From NCBI GenBank assembly GCA_020350205.1, contig CP070707.1, positions 935,596 through 977,602 on the forward strand: DNA of 42,007 nt, given 5' to 3'. Source of the DNA: a bacterium. GTDB taxonomy: Bacteria; Calditrichota; Calditrichia; RBG-13-44-9. A program made the translations under genes and the position numbers. The notes beneath the pieces were generated by a model, which made no database searches, had not been told where the DNA came from, and saw nothing but the letters and a program-made list of their open reading frames with translations. Below are positions 27,389-36,951 of this stretch, piece by piece. Every line of letters begins with the position of its first letter. Within the stretch, counting starts at the first letter, position 1.

Positions 27389-28600
27389 ATGAAACCCGGA
27401 AGGGATGAGAAAGAGATGATAGAGAAGTCCAAGAATATCTCAAAAGTGCTGGTAGTGGATGATAGCCAGGAAAGTGTCGATCTGCTGGAATATTTCTTAA
27501 AACCAGCCGGCTATAACATTATAAAGGCACGGGATGGAGCAGAAGCGCTGGATATTGTTGAAAAAGATCCCCCGGATATAATATTACTCGATATCATGCT
27601 TCCAAAAATTAATGGTTATGAGGTATGCGAAAAACTGAAGAAACGTCAGTCTACATTTCACATTCCCATCATCATGATTACTGTTCTTAAGGAATTGAAA
27701 GATAAAATCAAAGCGCTTGAAGCCGGCGCGGACGATTTTTTATCAAAACCGTTTGACAGTGTTGAATTACTGACCCGGGTTAAATCATTGCTCCGGATTA
27801 AATACTACCATGATGAAATTATTAAAAGAAATCAGGAGCTGGAAAAGCAGAAGGAAGCCCTGTTACGAGAGGATTTACTAAAAAAAGAACTTACCAATCT
27901 AATTATTCATGATATGAAAAATCCGCTGTTTGTCATTCAGGGCAATCTTCAGATGATGGAAATGAATCGGGAATTATCACCCTCCGAAACCAGTGATCTG
28001 TATACTCAGAGAATTGCCAGAAGTAGCCGTAGTTTATTAAGAATGATCCTGAACCTTTTGGATATAAGCCGTCTGGAACAGAAAAAAATGGAAATAGAAC
28101 CTGTACCGACGGATTTAAATTCCATGGTAAGTGACATTATCGAGTCCTTCAAAGATATCCCAGAACATCAGTCCAAATCGGTTCATTTAAAAATGCGGGA
28201 AGCTCTCTCCAAGATATTCGTCGATAAAGAGATATTCGAAAGAGTTTTGGAGAACTGTTTTAACTATATCTTTCAAAATACCCCGGAGTTTATGAGTATC
28301 GAAATTGAAACAGCCGGTACCGAAACAGATAGGATACAACTTCAGATTTCCCACGATGGAAAAATTATTCCTGAACCATTCCGGGAGAAAATATTTTTAA
28401 AAAATGCCCAACCAGAGTTAAAGAAAGCCGGATATAAACCCGCCCGAGGATTGGGGCTAATTTTTTGTCGCCTGGCTATGGAAGCACAAAATGGAAAAAT
28501 CTACCTGGATCCATCCAATACTGAAAAGAACCGATTCATTTTGGAGATTCCAACGCGCGAATCCTACAAAAAAAATATCACCGCCTCCCCGGGAAAATAG
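27389..28600 (+). CDS. response-regulator receiver fused to a degenerate histidine kinase
   Basis: The 403-residue protein begins with a complete receiver domain (residues about 18-135): acidic pair VVDDS, phosphoacceptor Asp68 in ILLDIMLP, Thr98 in MITVL, and Lys120 in LSKPFD. A short coiled linker leads to a HisKA box with His174 in IIHDMKNPL. The ATPase part is eroded. The N-box reads VLENCFNYIFQ, with Tyr in the Asn place if aligned without gaps, and the G1 motif is SHDGKIIP, with His322 for Asp. The G2 motif RGLGLIFC is intact. Such hybrids usually act as phosphorelay or dimerisation partners. ATG 27389 has no ribosome site; ATG 27416 is an alternative. Confidence 0.82.
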   Translation: MKPGRDEKEMIEKSKNISKVLVVDDSQESVDLLEYFLKPAGYNIIKARDGAEALDIVEKDPPDIILLDIMLPKINGYEVCEKLKKRQSTFHIPIIMITVLKELKDKIKALEAGADDFLSKPFDSVELLTRVKSLLRIKYYHDEIIKRNQELEKQKEALLREDLLKKELTNLIIHDMKNPLFVIQGNLQMMEMNRELSPSETSDLYTQRIARSSRSLLRMILNLLDISRLEQKKMEIEPVPTDLNSMVSDIIESFKDIPEHQSKSVHLKMREALSKIFVDKEIFERVLENCFNYIFQNTPEFMSIEIETAGTETDRIQLQISHDGKIIPEPFREKIFLKNAQPELKKAGYKPARGLGLIFCRLAMEAQNGKIYLDPSNTEKNRFILEIPTRESYKKNITASPGK

Positions 28601-28615
28601 GTATTCCGATAGGGT

Positions 28616-28984
28616 TTAATCATCAACCACCACCATGGCGATGGAAGAATCTTTGGAGTGCGAGAGGGAAAGATGAATTGTTTTTTGCGCCAGTAATTCT
28701 GCTGTTTTTCCATACAGGTTAACTTCCGGTTTTCCCAGAGAATCGTTAACCACTTCCACATCTTTCCAAGTCATTCCTTTCCCCAAACCGAGGCCGGTAG
28801 CCTTGAATACGGCTTCCTTTGCGGCGAAACGCGCTGCAAAGCTTCCCTTATTCTGTTTTTTGCTGCAATATTCAATTTCCACATCGGTAAAAATGCGTTT
28901 AAGGAATTTATCACCATATTTTTTTAAAAGATTTTCTATTCTCTCAATTTCGATGAGATCAACACCAATTGAGTAGACTGCCAT
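28616..28984 (-). CDS. acpS: holo-[acyl-carrier-protein] synthase AcpS
   Basis: AcpS transfers phosphopantetheine from CoA to the serine of apo-ACP, which makes ACP usable for fatty acid and lipid A synthesis. The 122-residue product carries GVDLIEIERI with the metal-binding Asp9 and RFAAKEAVFKA with Glu57, and ends with a beta strand (SIAMVVV). Size and motifs are standard. AGGAG precedes the ATG. It is convergent with the receiver kinase, with only 15 bases between the stops. Confidence 0.95.
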   Translation of the reverse strand: MAVYSIGVDLIEIERIENLLKKYGDKFLKRIFTDVEIEYCSKKQNKGSFAARFAAKEAVFKATGLGLGKGMTWKDVEVVNDSLGKPEVNLYGKTAELLAQKTIHLSLSHSKDSSIAMVVVDD

Positions 28985-29047
28985 ATGTACTCCTGTTTTT
29001 TCCTTCGTAAATGTGAAATTCAGTAAATCCTTCTAGGAATCACTGTT

Positions 29048-29509
29048 CTATAAATTTCTTAACCCTAAAATTTTCTTCCAGTGATCTTTAGCAACGGGAA
29101 GAACTGATAATCGGGAGTTCCTGAAAAGCAACATCTCTCTGAGACTCGCTACTTTTTTTAATTCATCGCGCGTAATCGGTGGAAGGATCTCCCGCTCAAT
29201 TTGTATATCCACCATGAACCAGGTGGGATCGTCTTCGATGGCTTTTGGATCAAAATGCACATGGTTTTTGTCAAATTGGGTAAAATCCGGATAGGCCTCC
29301 TTCACAATGCTGACAATTCCGGAAATATGCTGCGGTTGAGTGCTGCTGTGATAAAAAAGGGCCAGATCCCCCCGCTGCATTTCCATCAGAAAGTTACGGG
29401 CCTGATAATTTCTTACACCATCCCATATGGATCTTTGTTGGGATTGTTTCTTTAAATCCTCCCAACCAAATTCATCGGGGTCGGATTTTAACAACCAATA
29501 ATTCATCAT
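29048..29509 (-). CDS. EVE-domain protein
   Basis: The 153 residues match the EVE/PUA-like family (YWLLKSDPDEFGWEDL, then IWDGVRNYQARNFL, then GDLALFYHSS). EVE proteins are small soluble domains related to YTH and are thought to bind modified bases in RNA or DNA. The core motif with YHSS and the following strand is present. GGAG lies six bases before the first of two adjacent ATGs. Its position in a small operon with VOC and TPR genes suggests no fixed partner. Confidence 0.88.
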   Translation of the reverse strand: MMNYWLLKSDPDEFGWEDLKKQSQQRSIWDGVRNYQARNFLMEMQRGDLALFYHSSTQPQHISGIVSIVKEAYPDFTQFDKNHVHFDPKAIEDDPTWFMVDIQIEREILPPITRDELKKVASLREMLLFRNSRLSVLPVAKDHWKKILGLRNL

Positions 29510-29534
29510 CTAACACTCCACTTTTATATTATTT

Positions 29535-29939
29535 TTATTGATTGCCCAGACCCCAGATGCGCGGCGAGGCAAGCTCCACCGAGTTGTTGGATTCATCTCG
29601 GAAATAAAGTGATCTCCCGCCCTCAGGCCAAATAATATCCGCTTCAATCGTTACACCCTTTTCGGTCAGGTATTTGTACCAGTCTGGTAGATCATTTTCC
29701 GGCACGGAAAAGGCAATATGACCGGGGCCCCTTGATCCATGAAACGGAACAGCTTGACCCGGCTGACCAGTCTCTTCAGGATTGAAAATCATGACCATGG
29801 AATCTCCGCACTGGAAAAAGAGATGACGTTCCCCGGATCTGGAATGAAGCTTTAAACCCAGTAAATCACCGTAAAATTTCTGTGCGTCATCTAAATTTTT
29901 TGAATATAGACATGTTTCCAGTATTTTCTTAACCTTCAT
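29535..29939 (-). CDS. VOC-superfamily (glyoxalase/bleomycin resistance-like) protein
   Basis: The 134-residue product has the paired beta-alpha-beta-beta-beta modules of the vicinal oxygen chelate fold (ETCLYSKNLDDAQKFYGDLL; GPGHIAFSVPENDL; NSVELASPR). Putative metal ligands in the usual places are Glu8, His in GPGHIAF and Glu in SVELAS. Glyoxalase I, dioxygenases and resistance proteins all share this fold, so the substrate cannot be named. It starts just after the TPR gene's stop and may be co-transcribed with it. Confidence 0.85.
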   Translation of the reverse strand: MKVKKILETCLYSKNLDDAQKFYGDLLGLKLHSRSGERHLFFQCGDSMVMIFNPEETGQPGQAVPFHGSRGPGHIAFSVPENDLPDWYKYLTEKGVTIEADIIWPEGGRSLYFRDESNNSVELASPRIWGLGNQ

Positions 29940-29941
29940 CT

Positions 29942-30886
29942 TTATTTCCCTGTATCTGCCTCGGTTATTTTTTTTACATAGAGACCATCAAACCAGGTGT
30001 ACCAGGATTTACCATCATCTTTGGAATGCTTAATGATATGACGGACATTTCCAGTAGGTTCTAATTCCAGGGTCACTTGAGCCTGTTCAACCGTACCATC
30101 CGGGTTGATTAATTCACCCTTGAAATGCATCACATTTTCTTTATATTCTCCGTTATACCAGATAACCCGTCCATTTTCATCAACCCAGTTTTGTTTCCAT
30201 TTATTTGTTGCCGGGTCATAATAATTTATACTGGTTCCCCTGGATCCGCGGGCGGAGGTCCAATTTTCTTGAATGAGGCAACCTTGCATTAATTTCCGGA
30301 TATAATTTTCGCCCACTTTTTGGCCCTGCGGATTAAATACCTCCCACTCACCAAGCCAAAAGTTAAATTCCTGATATTTGGGATTGTGCAGACAGGGGTA
30401 AATTTGTTGCTCCAATTGCATGAATAATTCCTGGAATTCAGGCTCATTTCTGATATTGACTAAATCGGGATCGCTTGAAAGCAAATGTAATTGATTGAAA
30501 CCAGCATTTATTGCTCCGGCAAGTGCCTGAATGGATTTTCCCTTTTCATCGAGAAGTGAATAAGCACAGGCGATATTATAACGGGTTTGAACCGGGGCAA
30601 AACCTAGGTTATCTGCATTCTCATAGGCCAGAAGTGCCTTGTCTATCTGATTTAGGCTGATATAGGTAAGACCCAGATAGAACCAGGCTTCACCAACTAG
30701 TGAATCAGCCGCTAAAACCTGCTGAAATTTGTCCCTGGCTTCAGTCCAGTTTTGGTCCGTGAATTCCTGTTTGCCCTGTTCGAGCAGATCCTGGGCATTT
30801 AATCCGTCTATAGATAGGATGATACATAAACATATTTTTATTGATAGTGTCAAGGAGACAGCTGATTTATTCCAGAACATAGTCAT
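29942..30886 (-). CDS. secreted TPR protein with a C-terminal DUF1579-like domain
   Basis: A signal peptide (SVSL-type, hydrophobic to about residue 30, ending GLNAQ) is followed by TPR-like helices (residues about 34-130: WTEARDKFQQVL, GEAWFYLGLTYISL, KALLAYENADNLGF). A C-terminal beta domain starts with FNFWLGEWEVFNPQGQKV, characteristic of a DUF1579-type protein thought to bind small ligands. The start at ATG 30886 uses AGGG eight bases upstream; an upstream TTG at 30910 has no such site. Its function is unknown. It may sit in the periplasm and act as a repeat-based scaffold. Confidence 0.75.
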   Translation of the reverse strand: MTMFWNKSAVSLTLSIKICLCIILSIDGLNAQDLLEQGKQEFTDQNWTEARDKFQQVLAADSLVGEAWFYLGLTYISLNQIDKALLAYENADNLGFAPVQTRYNIACAYSLLDEKGKSIQALAGAINAGFNQLHLLSSDPDLVNIRNEPEFQELFMQLEQQIYPCLHNPKYQEFNFWLGEWEVFNPQGQKVGENYIRKLMQGCLIQENWTSARGSRGTSINYYDPATNKWKQNWVDENGRVIWYNGEYKENVMHFKGELINPDGTVEQAQVTLELEPTGNVRHIIKHSKDDGKSWYTWFDGLYVKKITEADTGK

Positions 30887-30931
30887 AAGATTTTCCCTTT
30901 TTTGTGGCAAGAATTTACCTGTTTTTAGCCA

Positions 30932-33514
30932 CTAACGAGTTAGAGTCATCGATTTCAGCAGCGATCGGTTTCCCACGCTAAGACGATAAAAATATATCCC
31001 GGATGATACTCTGCTGTTTTGATTATTGGTGCCGTCCCAAGTCACCGAATATTTGCCAGGGAACTGCACAGAATTCACCAGCGTTTTTATTTCCTGTCCG
31101 AGTGTATTGTAAACCTTAACCTGTACCAGGGATCTTTCCTGGAGCATATAGGAAATTTCCGTCGTTGGGTTAAATGGATTGGGAAAATTTTGATACAAGT
31201 GGAAAATATCAGGATATATCTTTTTTTCAGCGATGGTAACCAAATTTTCAATTAAATCACGTTCATAGGCTCCATTACCGTGTGTAGCAACCCTCAGTTT
31301 TCTATTGGTTGGGGAGATACTTAAATCAAAAACCATGACTGCTTCTGGTAGTCCCTCATTATAATCTTGCCAGTTGCTGCCACCGTCGAGGGAGACAAAT
31401 ATGCCAATATCGTTCCCGATATAAATGCGCTCAGGATAAAGCGGATCCACAATTACAGCTGAAGTGGGAACATCGGCTAGACCGGTGGATATATTTTGCC
31501 AGCTGGTACCGTAATCGCTACTTGTGAAAAGGTGGGGTGACCCGAATCCGGAGAAACTAAGATATACGCGCGATTCAGCGGTCGGATCGACAGTGAGATC
31601 GGCCGGAAATCTGTCCGGCAGTCCTGCTGAAATATCCACCCAGCTGTTTCCGCCATCGGTGGTTCTATAAACTCCGGCGGGATTGCCGCTGAAGGGGGCA
31701 GTGGCTGCATAAACTACCAGATTGTTCTGGGGAGAAATTGCCATGGCAATCGCCGGATTTCCGTCTAGGGCCTGACCACTATTGGTGGCAATCCAGCTGG
31801 AACCACCGTTGGTAGATTTATATATTTTATCACGACCGGCGTACAGAACTTGGGGATTATCGAAGGCTACCACGTACGGTGCAATAAAACTGGTGGGAGA
31901 TGATGAGGGGACAGAGGCATAGAACCAGTTTTGCCCGCGATTGGTTGATTTAAGCAGATTCAGGTTCTGCCAGGAGGCGTAAAGCGTGTTATCGTTCTGT
32001 GAATTAATACCTGTCCAGGCGCCATCCCCCCCGATAACGCGAATCCAGGCCAGCTGACCGTCATAGATGATTGTACTGTTGTCCTGCAGTCCACCCATCG
32101 CAAGGAATGAGTCTAGCGGTGAGCTGGAAAATCCATTGTAAAATTGGACAGTTTGATAACCACCATTACAACCCTCAAAAGTTTCTCCGGCATCCAGGGA
32201 GCGAAACACTCCGCCATCAGTTCCGAAATATACAATATCGGGATTTGTCGGATGAAAAGCGATGTCATGATTGTCGGCATGGATATAATTGGGAGGACCC
32301 TCCGGTCCACCAACCGGTGGTCTTCCCAGAGTTAATCCCCCGGCTGCTTTTTCTACCAGATTGAAACCACCATTAGTTGATTTCCAGACTCCAATCCCAA
32401 TGGCAATGACCAGGTTGGTATCAACCGGACTCACCCCTACATCATGAGAGAACCAGCCCTGATGTTGCGAGTAGTCCGCTGTGGAGACAATGGTCCAATT
32501 GGCACCTTTATTGGAGGATTTGCATAACCAGCTGGCTCCATTAGATGATGAGAAGCCATTGCCAAAACTGGCATACATTACATCCGGAAATGAACGGGAC
32601 AAGGCAAGGTGGCCTTTGCCCTGGTAGGATATAGGTACTCCCTGTATAATTTTATTCCAGCTGCTGCCGGAACTGGTTGTGCGGTACATGCCATATCCTG
32701 GGGAAGCAAAATTGCCACAGGTGATAAGCACGATACTGGTGTCCACCGGGTGGATAAGCAGGTCCCATACCATGATTACCTCATGAACTTTTTGCCAGTT
32801 TTGTCCTCCGTCATTGGATTTATAGGTACCCTCTGTCGTTCCTGCCCAAATCGTCTGCGAATTAAGCGGATTTACTCTCACTACCTGCACACCTCTCATT
32901 TGATGAGAGGACCAGTCCAGACTCTTGGTCCATGTTTGACCCCCATCGATACTTTTTAATATACCGATACCATAGCTACCGCGGGTTGACCGATAGGCCG
33001 CCCCAGTACCGGCTGACTGATAATTATATACTTCTCCGGTCCCGATGTAGATGATATTAGAATCTCCCGGCGCAAAATCTATGGAGCAGACGGAGAGTAC
33101 GGGAAATCCTGTGGGGACATATTCCCAGGCAGTGGTCCCTACACCGGCTGATTTGCTTCTCCACAAACCACCACTGGCAGATCCCGCATAGATGGTGTTC
33201 GGATTTTGCGGATTAAAAGCAATAGCTATCGTTCTCCCGCCGGTATTATGTGGGCCAATCGTCTGCCAGGGTTCGGTATAATATTGATTTTCTTTTTCGG
33301 CAAGACGCTGCTGTAACACTTTTTCATATGCACTGTAATGAGAAATATCCGGTATGCTGCTATTAGGGTAGGCCCGCTGTTCGCCAAAAAAATTAAGTGC
33401 CCTATAGGCACCTGAAATTCTTGTCTCGGTCGACCAGGTAACAAAATAAAAATAAGCTGTAATTAAACCTGTCAGACCAATAAGAATAAGTGCTGATAAC
33501 TTGATTTTTCTCAT
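30932..33514 (-). CDS. secreted BNR/sortilin-type beta-propeller protein with C-terminal sorting domain
   Basis: The 860-residue protein has an N-terminal signal or anchor (ALILIGLTGLITAYFYFV). Many repeats of about 50 residues follow, with the SxDxGxxW-type Asp box (SIDGGQTWTKS, SNDGGQNWQKV, TTDGGNSWVDIS, SSDYGTSWQNIS) that builds a beta-propeller. The final 90 residues are a FlgD-like or type IX sorting domain (QNFPNPFNPTTEISYML, then SGIYFYRLSVGN). Such proteins are sent outside by a Por-type system in the FCB group, though the transport genes are not in this window. GAGGA lies about eight bases before the ATG. It is probably a surface or extracellular protein; its ligand is unknown. Confidence 0.9.
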   Translation of the reverse strand: MRKIKLSALILIGLTGLITAYFYFVTWSTETRISGAYRALNFFGEQRAYPNSSIPDISHYSAYEKVLQQRLAEKENQYYTEPWQTIGPHNTGGRTIAIAFNPQNPNTIYAGSASGGLWRSKSAGVGTTAWEYVPTGFPVLSVCSIDFAPGDSNIIYIGTGEVYNYQSAGTGAAYRSTRGSYGIGILKSIDGGQTWTKSLDWSSHQMRGVQVVRVNPLNSQTIWAGTTEGTYKSNDGGQNWQKVHEVIMVWDLLIHPVDTSIVLITCGNFASPGYGMYRTTSSGSSWNKIIQGVPISYQGKGHLALSRSFPDVMYASFGNGFSSSNGASWLCKSSNKGANWTIVSTADYSQHQGWFSHDVGVSPVDTNLVIAIGIGVWKSTNGGFNLVEKAAGGLTLGRPPVGGPEGPPNYIHADNHDIAFHPTNPDIVYFGTDGGVFRSLDAGETFEGCNGGYQTVQFYNGFSSSPLDSFLAMGGLQDNSTIIYDGQLAWIRVIGGDGAWTGINSQNDNTLYASWQNLNLLKSTNRGQNWFYASVPSSSPTSFIAPYVVAFDNPQVLYAGRDKIYKSTNGGSSWIATNSGQALDGNPAIAMAISPQNNLVVYAATAPFSGNPAGVYRTTDGGNSWVDISAGLPDRFPADLTVDPTAESRVYLSFSGFGSPHLFTSSDYGTSWQNISTGLADVPTSAVIVDPLYPERIYIGNDIGIFVSLDGGSNWQDYNEGLPEAVMVFDLSISPTNRKLRVATHGNGAYERDLIENLVTIAEKKIYPDIFHLYQNFPNPFNPTTEISYMLQERSLVQVKVYNTLGQEIKTLVNSVQFPGKYSVTWDGTNNQNSRVSSGIYFYRLSVGNRSLLKSMTLTR

Positions 33515-34058
33515 GATAGTATCCTCTACACTCGAATTACTATTCAGATAGAATTAATCCCCAAAAATTCAAAAAGTCGACTTTGGGTCATAATATTGAT
33601 TTATAAATAACACAGAATTTTAATTGACCAGGGACTCCTTAATAATTTAGAGTAATTTTCACTCAAAAATAAACCCAAAATATCCTGGATTCTTTTTCAG
33701 ATCGTTCAAGAATAATTTGCAAATTACATTCTACTGATTTTTGGTACTTTTTTGTAGAATGCGTGTTTGACACCGCAGACAAATTTAACTACTTTTATGC
33801 GGCAGAACATTTTTTTCGTTTCATTGTTGTTCCAACACTATGCAACAACGGCAAAATTTTGATCTTGTTTGTCCTGACAAATCGTGGTTGGCACAATTTA
33901 TTCTTATTGAGTCTAACCCATTTAAATTAATAATTGCTCTTCATTTAAGGCAACAGAACCCGGTCAGAATCGTAAACTATAAAAATTCAGTATAAATGAA
34001 TCCCTTTCAAAAGAAATCAAATTCTATGTTGTACAAAAATCAGAGAGGCAAATATCCC
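33515..34058. other. long divergent intergenic region
   Basis: This stretch of about 540 bases between the secreted protein (minus) and the M16 protease (plus) contains two supportable elements: a 12-base perfect palindrome AAAGTCGACTTT at 33573-33584, and a TTGACA/TACTTT pair described separately. A TTGGCAC at about 33890 is not followed by a proper -12 element. No open frame or RNA gene was recognised. Confidence 0.5.
33767..33795 (+). promoter_or_regulatory. candidate sigma-70 type promoter upstream of the M16 protease
   Basis: TTGACA at 33767-33772 is a perfect -35 match. After a 17-base spacer comes TACTTT at 33790-33795 as a weaker -10 element. The distance to the start codon is over 250 bases, so a long leader would be needed. 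It is a sequence match only. Confidence 0.3.
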
Positions 34059-36899
34059 ATGAAACAAATCAACCTTGGTGCCTTATTCATGGTAGTTTTT
34101 ATTCTGGCCTGTGCCACCTCTTCGAGAGTTTCAAAAGAGACTGATGAAAAAAACGAATTAACCATGAATCTGAATCAGATTTTACCGGTAGATCCCGCAG
34201 TTTTTAAAGACACTCTTGATAATGGCGTTATATATATGATTCGGAAAAATGCAAAACCGGAGAATCGGGCTGAGCTCCGGCTGGTGGTTAATGCAGGCTC
34301 TATTTTGGAAAGCGATCAACAACAGGGTCTGGCTCATTTTTGTGAGCATATGGCTTTTAATGGAACTCAAAATTTCCACAAAAATGAATTAGTAGATTAC
34401 CTGGAATCAATTGGAATGCGTTTCGGCCCGGAGATCAATGCCTATACCAGTTTTGATGAAACGGTTTATATGCTTCAGGTTCCTACCGACAGTTCCGAAA
34501 TCATGAAAAAAGCATTTCAGGTTTTACAGGATTGGGCAGCTCACATTTCTTTTGATTCAGAGGAAATTGAAAAAGAACGCGGCGTAGTGGTGGAAGAGTG
34601 GCGTCTGGGTCGTGGTGCCGATGCCCGTATACGCGATAAACAATTCCCGATCCTCTTTTGGAATTCACGCTATGCAGAGAGGCTGCCGATTGGGGAAAGA
34701 ACAGTTCTGGATACTTTCCATCATGACACTTTACGCCGCTTTTATCGAGACTGGTATCGCCCGGATTTGATGGCTGTCGTGGCAGTAGGCGATTTTCAGG
34801 TGGAAGATATTAAAAAGTTAATTATAGAAAATTTCTCTAACTTAAACTCCCCGTCCAAACCCCTGACAAGAGAATTATACCCTGTTCCCGGTCACAACCA
34901 AACCCTCTATTCCATTGCTTCAGATCCGGAAGCCAGATTCTCTAATGTCGGTCTCTATTATAAATTACCTGTGAAGCAGGAAACCACAGTCGGAGAATAC
35001 CGGCAAAATCTGATCGAAATGCTTTATAACCGGATGTTTAACCAGCGGTTATCCGAAATCTCAAAAAAAGAAAATCCTCCGTTTCTATTTGCCAGCTCCG
35101 GTAAAGGACGATTTGTTCGAAGCAGTGAAATATATTTACTGAATGCAGTGGTGGAAGACAACGAAATCCCCCGGGGCTTTAAGGCTCTGGTATTGGAGGC
35201 CAAACGCGTGAAAAAGTTTGGATTTACTGAAACTGAAATGGAAAGAAATAAAATTTCCACCCTGCGGATGATGAAACAGGCACTTGACGAAAGAGATAAA
35301 ACCGAATCACAATTATTCGCAGATGAGTACATCCGTCATTTTTTACAGGAGGAACCGATTCCTGGTATAGAAAATGAATATGCCATGTTTAGTGAATTAA
35401 TGCCGGGAATTTCTCTGGAGGACATTAACGCCCTGGCCAACTCTTGGATCACCGAAACGAATCGGGTTATTTTAGCCTCTTACCCGGAAAAAGAGGGCAT
35501 ACTTCAGCTTCAAGAACAGCAACTGGCTGCGTTAATAGACAGTGCGGAAAATGTTGAATTAGAACCCTATGTGGACGATCAGCTAGATTTACCCTTGCTG
35601 CAAATAATACCACAACCCGGATCTATAGTTTCGGAGAATTATATTGAGGAACTCGGTGTTACAGAAATGATCCTGCAAAACGGAATTAAAGTGATCTTAA
35701 AAACAACAGACTTCAAAAATGATGAGATTCTTTTTACTGCTTTTAGTCCGGGTGGAATTTCGCTGGTAGAAGATTCAAATCTGGTGGCTGCCAGGACAGC
35801 AGTGGCTGTGATTCGTGAAGGAGGATTAGGGCAATTTAGTCAGGATCAGCTTCAAAAAAGACTTGCTGGAAAGATCGTGGAGGTCTCACCGTACCTGGGT
35901 GAACTTTCAGAGGGTATCTCCGGAAATGTCTCCCCGCAGGATTTGGAGACTCTTTTCCAATTGGTATATTTATATTTTACTGAACCACGGGCAGACAGTG
36001 TTACCTTTGTATCGCTTAAGAATCGTTTCAAAGCGTTCTATGAGAATCGGAGTGCCAGCCCGGAATCGGCCTTTCAGGATACTATCACTGTAACGGTAAC
36101 CCAGAATCATCCCCGATATCGTCCATGGTCGGTAGAAGATCTTGCGGAAATGAATTATAGAAAATCATTGCGCATCTATCGTGACCGCTTTGCAGAACCC
36201 GGAGATTTTACCTGTATTTTTGTCGGGAATTTTGAGAAATCTGAGATTATATCATTGATTAAAACCTACCTGGGTGGATTACCGACAATCTCCCGACATG
36301 AAAGCTGGGGAGATGAGACATATGATCCACCGAATCGGGTTGTCAAAAAGCAATTTTATAAAGGATTGGAACCCAAAAGTCAGACATCGCTCATATTTAC
36401 CGGGGATTTTAAATGGACTATTGAAAATCGTTTTAAGGCGGATACTTTTATTGACCTACTGCGCATCAAATTGAGGGAAAGAATTAGAGAAGATCTGGGG
36501 GGTACATATGGTGTTCGGGTGTTCGGGAGTTTTTCCCGCTACCCCCGCGAAAGATTTCGGGTGACTATTAATTACGGAGCGGATCCAAAGCGTATTCCAG
36601 AGCTGACAGAAGCTATCTTTGAACAAATCGACAGTTTAAAGTCAACCCTTTTGCCGGAATCATACCTGCAGAAAATCAAAGAAATAAGTCTCCGCGAATA
36701 TGAAAGTAATCTGAAGGAGAACAATTACTGGCTGGAAGCACTGGAATTCCGTTACTTCCACGGACAAAATCCCGAAAGTATCCTGAAAATCAACAGCTGG
36801 ATTGAACAGCTTCGCTTGCAGGATTTTCAGGATGCTGCCCGGATATTTCTGGATGAATCCCGATATATACAGGTTACTCTGTATCCTGAAGGCCCCTAA
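34059..36899 (+). CDS. M16-family zinc metalloprotease, lipoprotein
   Basis: The protein is an inverzincin of the M16 (pitrilysin, PqqL-like) family with two homologous halves. The N-terminal half holds the active site HFCEH (HxxEH), followed about 75 residues later by the downstream Glu in KERGVVVEEWRLG. The C-terminal half is a paralogous domain without the zinc motif, as is normal. A signal peptide with lipobox LAC places it in the envelope. I chose ATG 34059 because the signal peptide then begins at once and AGAGG lies ten bases upstream; ATG 33996 would add 21 residues and has no ribosome site. The likely role is peptide degradation in the periplasm or outer membrane. Confidence 0.9.
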   Translation: MKQINLGALFMVVFILACATSSRVSKETDEKNELTMNLNQILPVDPAVFKDTLDNGVIYMIRKNAKPENRAELRLVVNAGSILESDQQQGLAHFCEHMAFNGTQNFHKNELVDYLESIGMRFGPEINAYTSFDETVYMLQVPTDSSEIMKKAFQVLQDWAAHISFDSEEIEKERGVVVEEWRLGRGADARIRDKQFPILFWNSRYAERLPIGERTVLDTFHHDTLRRFYRDWYRPDLMAVVAVGDFQVEDIKKLIIENFSNLNSPSKPLTRELYPVPGHNQTLYSIASDPEARFSNVGLYYKLPVKQETTVGEYRQNLIEMLYNRMFNQRLSEISKKENPPFLFASSGKGRFVRSSEIYLLNAVVEDNEIPRGFKALVLEAKRVKKFGFTETEMERNKISTLRMMKQALDERDKTESQLFADEYIRHFLQEEPIPGIENEYAMFSELMPGISLEDINALANSWITETNRVILASYPEKEGILQLQEQQLAALIDSAENVELEPYVDDQLDLPLLQIIPQPGSIVSENYIEELGVTEMILQNGIKVILKTTDFKNDEILFTAFSPGGISLVEDSNLVAARTAVAVIREGGLGQFSQDQLQKRLAGKIVEVSPYLGELSEGISGNVSPQDLETLFQLVYLYFTEPRADSVTFVSLKNRFKAFYENRSASPESAFQDTITVTVTQNHPRYRPWSVEDLAEMNYRKSLRIYRDRFAEPGDFTCIFVGNFEKSEIISLIKTYLGGLPTISRHESWGDETYDPPNRVVKKQFYKGLEPKSQTSLIFTGDFKWTIENRFKADTFIDLLRIKLRERIREDLGGTYGVRVFGSFSRYPRERFRVTINYGADPKRIPELTEAIFEQIDSLKSTLLPESYLQKIKEISLREYESNLKENNYWLEALEFRYFHGQNPESILKINSWIEQLRLQDFQDAARIFLDESRYIQVTLYPEGP

Positions 36900-36951
36900 G
36901 AATGGGTAAGCCGTGGAAAATCGTAACTCTAGAGGACAATTATAAAAAGTG

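Noticed and set aside
33885..33905. Possible sigma-54 site TTGGCAC
   Set aside because: The -24 half is good, but at N10 there is TC and not GC, so the -12 half fails.
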